Shown in pieces: positions 6,831 to 11,775 of a stretch of 11,775 bases of DNA. Position 1 is the stretch's first letter. Each line of letters starts with the position of its first letter. This DNA is from an uncultured Micavibrio sp. (GTDB lineage: Bacteria; Pseudomonadota; Alphaproteobacteria; Micavibrionales; UBA1664). The stretch spans positions 1 to 11,775 of the forward strand of contig CAJXOI010000010.1 in NCBI GenBank assembly GCA_913057885.1. The letters run 5' to 3'. The notes beneath the pieces were generated by a model. It did no database searches. It saw only the letters and a program-made list of their open reading frames with translations, and was not told the origin of the DNA. The translations under genes were made by a program, and so were the position numbers.

Positions 6831-6896
6831 ATTCCAATCCTTAGTTTTGCTTATTCATATCACAATACCATGCATTAATAAATTTGTTATTCTAAA

Positions 6897-7466
6897 TTAA
6901 GGTGTTATGAACCTTGTATGCCGCCTTATTTCCTTTTCTAAACTGCGAGGAGTATTGATTAACTTGTTCGACAGCTCAATACCTGCTGCTTTGATAATTG
7001 ATCTGGCAAACCCGGCGCAATTACTTAAACCAAGTGAATATAAGCTCTTCTTATAGGAGGATATTTCCTTTTTTATGTTGTTATATTGATCATCAGTAAT
7101 AGCGACCTTAAACACCTTATTGCGTCCTTCCTCTGTGTAATCATATTGGGCATCCTCTACTAGGATTCCTTTTGTAGGACAGACAACAGCAGCATAAGTC
7201 GCACAAATTGTTCCAACAGTTGTCGTTAAAGCCTCGTTCGTATGGGGTATTAACTCTGATGCGGCATACATTCCACCAAGCGCATAAACAGTCATCGCCG
7301 CAGCAATAAGCCCTATATTTGCAGCAATATTGAATGATGTGCTTGCTTTAACGTAATTTCCCAATGCGGCAACATGTCCGTAATTATATGTTTCTAAATT
7401 GCCTTTACCATCATCGATTGCAATGCCCGCATGCCCAGGATTGGTGTATACGATTAAAGATTTCAT
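6897..7466 (-). CDS. Putative permuted papain-like (NlpC/P60, LRAT-like) hydrolase with an internal hydrophobic insert
   Basis: 189 residues, no signal peptide. The pattern is a His near the N-terminus in NPGHAGIAI (His12) and a Cys near the C-terminus in LSNCAGFARSIIKAAGI (Cys150). NTPRSLEKEI follows. This His-first, Cys-later order with an NCxxF-like motif is that of the circularly permuted NlpC/P60 superfamily (LRAT, PPPDE and related bacterial groups). These act as thiol peptidases, amidases or acyltransferases. Between the two residues lie hydrophobic stretches at about 45-68 and 82-97 that could enter a membrane, which is unusual for a simple hydrolase. The assignment rests on motif order only and needs a profile search. 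The ATG at 7466 has no usable ribosome binding site (AGG is only 2 bases away), and an in-frame stop upstream excludes an earlier start. No partner or immunity-like gene is obvious next to it. Confidence 0.65.
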   Translation of the reverse strand: MKSLIVYTNPGHAGIAIDDGKGNLETYNYGHVAALGNYVKASTSFNIAANIGLIAAAMTVYALGGMYAASELIPHTNEALTTTVGTICATYAAVVCPTKGILVEDAQYDYTEEGRNKVFKVAITDDQYNNIKKEISSYKKSLYSLGLSNCAGFARSIIKAAGIELSNKLINTPRSLEKEIRRHTRFITP

Positions 7467-7472
7467 GCCTAA

Positions 7473-7478
7473 ATTATA
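7473..7478 (-). promoter_or_regulatory. Candidate -10 box very close to the hydrolase start
   Basis: A perfect minus-strand TATAAT lies 6 bases before the ATG at 7466, so initiation here would give an essentially leaderless message. That would agree with the missing ribosome binding site. No -35 is recognisable at 16-18 bases: AAGAAT, inside a palindrome, occupies that place. In such AT-rich sequence a chance match is quite possible. Confidence 0.3.
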
Positions 7479-7480
7479 AT

Positions 7481-7522
7481 AAAAAAATCATAAGAATTCT
7501 TATAGAAAAAATAAAATTTTAT
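7481..7522 (-). terminator. AT-rich palindromes, possible uvrA terminator
   Basis: Two perfect palindromes follow the uvrA stop on the minus strand: ATAAAATTTTAT (7511-7522) and ATAAGAATTCTTAT (7490-7503). Each is followed by a T run, at plus A 7506-7510 and 7481-7487. They have the shape of weak intrinsic terminators but contain almost no GC pairs. The second also covers the -35 position of the next gene and could instead be a binding site. Confidence 0.35.
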
Positions 7523-7528
7523 CTTTTT

Positions 7529-10381
7529 TTAAGCCGCTTTTTTGGTCTTCTTTTTCAGAAGTGGTGCGAGGTATTGTCCCGTATAACTCTCTTTGACCTT
7601 ACATATCTCCTCAGGTGTTCCGCTGGCAATGACTTCACCGCCGCCTGATCCGCCTTCGGGGCCAATATCGATAATGTAATCGGCGGTTTTGATGACCTCC
7701 AGATTATGTTCGATAATCACAACACTGTTCCCTTGATCGACCAGCGTATGCAAAACCTCCAATAACTTGCGCACATCCTCGAAATGCAGGCCCGTTGTCG
7801 GCTCATCCAGAATATAGAGTGTTTTACCTGTTGACCGTTTTGAGAGTTCCTTTGCCAATTTTACGCGTTGTGCTTCACCACCACTTAATGTTGTGGCCTG
7901 TTGCCCAACCTTGATATATCCCAAGCCAACCTGTTTCAACGTTTCCATTTTATCGCGGATGGTTGGAACAGCCTTGAAAAATTCACAGGCATCTTCGATT
8001 GTCATCTCCAAAACATCGGCGATGGATTTACCCTTGAATTTGACTTCAAGCGTTTCACGGTTATAACGCGCGCCATTACATGCCTCGCACGTTACATACA
8101 CATCCGGCAGGAAATGCATTTCAATCTTGATCACGCCATCACCCTGGCAGGCTTCGCACCGTCCGCCCTTGACATTAAATGAAAACCGCCCGGGGCCGTA
8201 TCCGCGTGTCTTTGCCTCGGGCAATCCTGCATACCAATCCCGAATATGGGTAAATGCTCCCGTATAGGTTGCCGGGTTTGACCGTGGCGTCCGCCCAATG
8301 GGGGATTGATCGATATCAATCACCTTGTCGATATGTTGAAGCCCAGTAATATCCTTATACGGCATCGGGGCATCCTTTGTTTTCATGATCGCCCTTGCCG
8401 CGGCCTTATAAAATGTATCCAAAATCAAGGTGGATTTACCCGATCCCGAAACACCCGTTACACAAGTCATTAAACCAAGGGGGATATCGACATTGACGTC
8501 TTTCAAATTATTGCCTGATGCCCCTTTCAAGGTTACAGATTGCCCTTTTTTCCCTTTACGACGTTCGGACGGTACGGCGACTTCTTTCCGACCTGTCAAA
8601 TAATCAGCAGTCAGGGAGTTTTTACACCTCATCACCTCTTCCGGCGTGCCTTCGGCAACAATTTGCCCGCCATGCACCCCCGCGCCAGGCCCCATATCAA
8701 TCAGGTAATCTGCCAAACGGATGGCGTCTTCGTCATGCTCAACAACCAATACGGTGTTTCCAATATCGCGCAGGCGTTTCAGCGTTTCCAACAACCGATT
8801 ATTATCACGTTGGTGAAGGCCGATGGATGGTTCATCCAAAACATATAACACGCCTGTTAATCCCGACCCGATTTGCGACGCAAGGCGAATACGTTGCGAT
8901 TCTCCACCAGATAGCGTCCCTGCCCGCCTGTCCAGTGATAAATACCCCAAGCCAACATTCATCAGGAAGGTGAGGCGTTCGTTAATTTCCTTAAGGATTT
9001 TTTCGGCAATTTGCGATTGTTGTTTGGTTAATGTTCTATCGACATTATCAAACCATTCTTGAGCGCGGCGGATGGAAAATTGCGTGACCTCTCCGATATG
9101 CATGCCATCAATTTTAACCGCCAAGGCCTCGGGACGCAGGCGGTATCCACCACAAGCATCACAGGGTGTAGAGCGTTGATATTCCGACAATTCATCGCGT
9201 ACACGGTTTGAGTCCGTTTCGACCATGCGGCGTTTCAAATTGCCAATTACACCCTCGAATGGCTTGTTATTCGTCCACGTATTTTTATCGGAAACAAAGG
9301 TCGTTTTAATTTTTTCCGATCCAGTCCCGTAAAGGACGATGTCTTTCCATTTTTGATCCAGCTTTGCCCAAGAAGTTGTAGTTGAAAACCCGTAATGATC
9401 GGCAACCGATTGCAACATTTGTTCGTAATATCCGCCAAACGGGCCCCGTGACCATGGCGCGACAGCACCATTCCTAATAGATTTAGTCGGGTCAGGGACA
9501 ATCAATTCAACATCAAAATCATGCTTTTCCCCCAAACCATCACAAGCAGGGCACGCCCCATGCGGGTTATTAAATGAAAACAGGCGCGGTTCGATTTCCG
9601 CAATGGTAAAACCACTCACGGGACAGGCAAATTTTTCACTAAACACCGTCTCGATGCCACTTGTCGCATCCTCGACAATACATAGTCCGTCGGCAATCCT
9701 GAGTGCGGTTTCAATGGAATCCGCCAGACGGTTACCAATGTCATCGCGCAATACCAGACGGTCAACCACAATGGAAATATCGTGTTTGATCTTCTTATTC
9801 AGCTCGGGCACTTCGTCAATTTCATAGAATTCACCGTCGACTTTAACCCGTTGAAAACCCTTGGCCTGAAATTCTTTAAATTCCTTACGATACTCGCCCT
9901 TACGACCGCGAACAATCGGGGCACAGATATAGAGCTTAGCCCCTTCCTCCATCGTCATCACACGGTCAACCATCTGTGAAACCGTCTGACTTTCAATCGG
10001 CAAACCCGTGGCGGGGGAATATGGCACACCAACCCGCGCCCATAACAGACGCATGTAATCGTATATTTCCGTGACCGTCCCAACAATAGAACGTGGATTT
10101 TTCGATGTGGTTTTTTGTTCAATGGAAATGGCAGGCGACAAGCCTTCGATGCTGTCAACATCAGGTTTTTGCATCATTTCCAAAAATTGACGGGCATAGG
10201 CAGACAAGCTCTCGACATAACGGCGCTGCCCCTCGGCATAAATGGTATCAAAGGCCAAAGATGACTTTCCCGATCCCGATAACCCTGTCATCACGACAAG
10301 CTTATCGCGCGGGATGTCAACATTCACATCCTTCAAATTATGTTCCCGCGCCCCACGGATGGATATTTCTGTTAAAGCCAT
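7529..10381 (-). CDS. uvrA: Excinuclease ABC subunit A (UvrA)
   Basis: UvrA is the damage-recognising dimeric ATPase of nucleotide excision repair. It loads UvrB on lesions and then leaves, and UvrB recruits UvrC to cut. The 950 residues are full length. The first ATPase half has Walker A GLSGSGKS (33-40), signature LSGGE (490-494) and LDEPSIGLH (515-523). The second half has GVSGSGKS (643-650), LSGGE (832-836) and LDEPTTGLH (858-866). The C-terminal zinc module is intact, with Cys742, 745, 765 and 768. CDAC at 407-410 is present. The first zinc motif is degenerate: Cys253, Ser256 and Cys277/Cys280, with Ser where E. coli has Cys. From memory this CPVSGFT form is usual in alphaproteobacteria. 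The start [16 protein letters not shown] fits the family, though only a poor ribosome binding site precedes the ATG. The 53 bases upstream are AT-rich, with TATAAT-like boxes but no clear -35 and no SOS box that I can recognise. Confidence 0.98.
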   Translation of the reverse strand: MALTEISIRGAREHNLKDVNVDIPRDKLVVMTGLSGSGKSSLAFDTIYAEGQRRYVESLSAYARQFLEMMQKPDVDSIEGLSPAISIEQKTTSKNPRSIVGTVTEIYDYMRLLWARVGVPYSPATGLPIESQTVSQMVDRVMTMEEGAKLYICAPIVRGRKGEYRKEFKEFQAKGFQRVKVDGEFYEIDEVPELNKKIKHDISIVVDRLVLRDDIGNRLADSIETALRIADGLCIVEDATSGIETVFSEKFACPVSGFTIAEIEPRLFSFNNPHGACPACDGLGEKHDFDVELIVPDPTKSIRNGAVAPWSRGPFGGYYEQMLQSVADHYGFSTTTSWAKLDQKWKDIVLYGTGSEKIKTTFVSDKNTWTNNKPFEGVIGNLKRRMVETDSNRVRDELSEYQRSTPCDACGGYRLRPEALAVKIDGMHIGEVTQFSIRRAQEWFDNVDRTLTKQQSQIAEKILKEINERLTFLMNVGLGYLSLDRRAGTLSGGESQRIRLASQIGSGLTGVLYVLDEPSIGLHQRDNNRLLETLKRLRDIGNTVLVVEHDEDAIRLADYLIDMGPGAGVHGGQIVAEGTPEEVMRCKNSLTADYLTGRKEVAVPSERRKGKKGQSVTLKGASGNNLKDVNVDIPLGLMTCVTGVSGSGKSTLILDTFYKAAARAIMKTKDAPMPYKDITGLQHIDKVIDIDQSPIGRTPRSNPATYTGAFTHIRDWYAGLPEAKTRGYGPGRFSFNVKGGRCEACQGDGVIKIEMHFLPDVYVTCEACNGARYNRETLEVKFKGKSIADVLEMTIEDACEFFKAVPTIRDKMETLKQVGLGYIKVGQQATTLSGGEAQRVKLAKELSKRSTGKTLYILDEPTTGLHFEDVRKLLEVLHTLVDQGNSVVIIEHNLEVIKTADYIIDIGPEGGSGGGEVIASGTPEEICKVKESYTGQYLAPLLKKKTKKAA

Positions 10382-10434
10382 GGTCGTTAATATGGCTTTT
10401 TATGGTGGAAAAGCAAATGAAATATAGTTTATAA

Positions 10435-10893
10435 TTATAGCGTTGGCTTTAATACAGTTTTTCGGCTTTCCAATCTCTCTAGAGTATCTGCCTGACGCAT
10501 AAGCAACTGCTCGTAACTGGTTAAAAACCTAACAGAAACTTTATAGCCATAACCAGGAGACATCTCTTCCACACTAAATCTATATGTATATTGATACCCT
10601 TCACTCATTTTTGCAGCGGCCGCCTTTACAAATGCAAAAACCGTCTCTGTTTGTTGTCCACCCCAGTGACGGAAGAGTATATCTGGTTTAGTGTTATCTC
10701 CTCCTGAGTAATCTAAATGTTTTATTTCACAATTCGCTGTATTTTCAACATTGTCTCGATTCCAACGCATATGTGAATGCATATTATCAATTACAGAGTG
10801 ATGGCCACCTGTTTCATGCGTTTGAGAAAAGTCAAAGGTAACCCTTGCTCGTGTACCCTCACCAATAGTGTTTCTTTCAAGAAAATCAAACAT
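10435..10893 (-). CDS. Conserved-looking hypothetical cytoplasmic protein
   Basis: 152 residues, family not recognised. I chose the ATG at 10893, about 8 bases after AGGAAG. The reading from 10938 would begin at the -10 region of a good promoter. It has no signal peptide or membrane segment. The first half is rich in His (HETGGHHSVIDNMHSHMRWN, about 26-45) and reads like beta-strands. A strand-rich section follows, with FRHWGGQQTETVFAFVKAAAAKM, YQYTYRFSVEEM and YKVSVRFLTSYEQ, and the end is a charged helix ADTLERLESRK. The His-rich patch might bind metal, but there is no defined motif. It has its own promoter and ends 53 bases before uvrA, so the two could share read-through transcripts. It is divergent from the acyltransferase gene. 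Confidence 0.75.
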   Translation of the reverse strand: MFDFLERNTIGEGTRARVTFDFSQTHETGGHHSVIDNMHSHMRWNRDNVENTANCEIKHLDYSGGDNTKPDILFRHWGGQQTETVFAFVKAAAAKMSEGYQYTYRFSVEEMSPGYGYKVSVRFLTSYEQLLMRQADTLERLESRKTVLKPTL

Positions 10894-10926
10894 CACTTCT
10901 TCCTTTGCATTTATTAAACATGGTGA

Positions 10927-10956
10927 AATATAGAACAAGCAGAAAAACTATGTCAA
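10927..10956 (-). promoter_or_regulatory. Promoter of the hypothetical gene at 10435-10893
   Basis: Minus-strand TTGACA (10951-10956), full consensus, and TATATT (10927-10932), 5 of 6, are 18 bases apart. The leader would be about 28 bases and contains the AGGAAG ribosome binding site. Its -35 forms one arm of a palindrome whose other arm is a TTGACT on the plus strand. Confidence 0.65.
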
Positions 10957-10967
10957 TATTTATTGAC
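10952..10967. promoter_or_regulatory. Palindrome between divergent genes
   Basis: GTCAATA (10952-10958), TT, TATTGAC (10961-10967) is a perfect seven-base inverted repeat. It places a TTGACA-like -35 on the minus strand back to back with TTGACT on the plus strand. The minus promoter has a good -10. For the plus gene at 11004 the nearest -10-like box, TAATCT at 10991-10996, is 22 bases away, so that side is doubtful. It could be a regulator site or simply two facing -35 boxes. Confidence 0.4.
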
Positions 10968-11003
10968 TTTAAAAATCTAAATTTCTTTTGTAATCTATGA
11001 TTC

Positions 11004-11775
11004 ATGTTAAGTATAAAAGCCTTCTCCTATGCTTCCGAAACATTGAAATGGTGGCAAAACGGATTTATCCGCGCGACCGAGGTGTTAACGGGCCAACGGA
11101 AAATTTATAAATTATACAGGGACTATCACAGGGAAAACCAGATTTCGCCAGAGGATTTCTACGATTCCGCCATTCGTCGCCTTGATCTGACCCTTGATTA
11201 TGACCGTAAGCAGTTGCAAGCCATTCCAAAAACAGGTGCATTGGTTGTTGTGGCCAACCATCCCTATGGTGTATTGGATGGTTTAATTATCAATCAATTG
11301 ATGCAACAAATCCGCAATGATTTTAAGGTTTTGACTAATGGCGTGTTGTGTAAGGCACCCGAAGCTAATAAAAATCTTTTGCCCATCAGTTTCGATGAAA
11401 CGCCAGAGGCGATGGAAACCAACCTCAAAACCCGAAAGGAAGCCCGCGACATTTTAAAAAAAGGCGGGTGCATTGTTGTTTTTCCGGCGGGCGGTGTGTC
11501 ATCCATCCCGACATGGAAGGATAAAGTTGCCCAAGACACGGAATGGCAACCCTTTATAGGATCATTGATCCAAGGGGCGAAAGCGGATGTTGTCCCCATC
11601 TTTTTCGAAGGACAAAACAGCCGCCTTTTTCAATTTGCATCGCTTGTATCTTCGACATTTCGTTTGGCCTTGTTCTTTAAAGAGCTGGCCGATCGCATTG
11701 GCTCCAAAGTCGGCGTTGTCATTGGCGATACCATCCCTTATTCCAAACTTGAACACTATAAAGACAAAACTGAAT
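11004..11775 (+). CDS. Lysophospholipid acyltransferase family protein, 3' end beyond the window
   Basis: The only plus-strand gene; 257 codons are visible and the frame is open to the right edge. This family transfers acyl chains to a lysophospholipid or similar acceptor at the inner membrane. The acyltransferase block is ANHPYGVLDG (84-93), with catalytic His86 and Asp92. The spacing is His-X5-Asp, as in the NHPFGxxDG subgroup, and not the His-X4-Asp of classical PlsC. The second block is VVFPAGGVSSIP (158-169). A further conserved-looking section is ADVVPIFFEGQNSRLFQ (194-210), followed by a hydrophobic stretch at about 212-225. The N-terminal 60 residues are charged and helical. There is no evident ribosome binding site before the ATG at 11004, but it is the first start in the frame and fits the family. 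The exact acceptor (phospholipid, ornithine lipid or other) cannot be told from the sequence. Confidence 0.88.
   Translation, partial: MLSIKAFSYASETLKWWQNGFIRATEVLTGQRKIYKLYRDYHRENQISPEDFYDSAIRRLDLTLDYDRKQLQAIPKTGALVVVANHPYGVLDGLIINQLMQQIRNDFKVLTNGVLCKAPEANKNLLPISFDETPEAMETNLKTRKEARDILKKGGCIVVFPAGGVSSIPTWKDKVAQDTEWQPFIGSLIQGAKADVVPIFFEGQNSRLFQFASLVSSTFRLALFFKELADRIGSKVGVVIGDTIPYSKLEHYKDKTE

Noticed and set aside
2615..7466. Defence or contact-toxin island in the accessory block
   Set aside because: No nuclease, integrase, secretion marker or clear toxin and immunity pair; most genes look like independent envelope genes with their own promoters.
8518..8973. 151-codon plus-strand frame with Pro/Arg-rich product
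   Set aside because: Antisense shadow within uvrA, no ribosome binding site or family signal.

Overview
This window looks like ordinary chromosome from an alphaproteobacterium of middling GC content. The evidence is the GyrA and UvrA sequences: GyrA has the [14 protein letters not shown] active-site stretch, and UvrA has the CPVSGFTI version of its first zinc motif. A Micavibrio-like or other small-genome alphaproteobacterium is possible, but this is a guess. No tRNA, rRNA, CRISPR array, insertion sequence or phage gene is visible. All genes read on the minus strand except the last one, which reads plus and runs off the right edge.

Layout from left to right. (1) 1-1768: gyrA, cut at the left edge just after the GyrA box. 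(2) 1869-3458: a compact three-gene minus-strand cluster of small exported cysteine-containing proteins. Two are tandem paralogues whose four cysteines have identical spacing. The third has its signal peptide in the wrong frame relative to its only good start codon. (3) 3505-3866: a strong hairpin terminator and a small, very acidic lipoprotein. (4) 3933-5255: ugd, UDP-glucose 6-dehydrogenase, preceded by a hairpin that includes its ribosome binding site. (5) 5326-6124: an L,D-transpeptidase with a Tat-type lipoprotein signal, broken by one extra G in a G5 run. (6) 6186-7466: three small genes for a membrane protein, an exported EF-hand protein and a putative permuted papain-like hydrolase. 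(7) 7529-10381: uvrA, complete. (8) 10435-10893: an unrecognised 152-residue protein, divergent from (9) a lysophospholipid acyltransferase-family gene starting at 11004.

The housekeeping genes (gyrA for supercoiling, uvrA for excision repair) flank a block weighted towards the cell envelope. That block holds UDP-glucuronate supply, peptidoglycan cross-linking, lipoproteins, exported calcium- and cysteine-containing proteins, and phospholipid acylation. Most of these genes appear to have their own sigma70-type promoter with a TTGACA or TTGACT -35 box, so the block is mostly single-gene units and not one large operon.

I did not find a convincing undescribed multi-gene system. The best candidates for novelty are the tandem four-cysteine family with its third partner, and the membrane-associated permuted papain-like protein. 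Two separate single-base homopolymer frameshifts deserve a check against reads before those genes are called broken.
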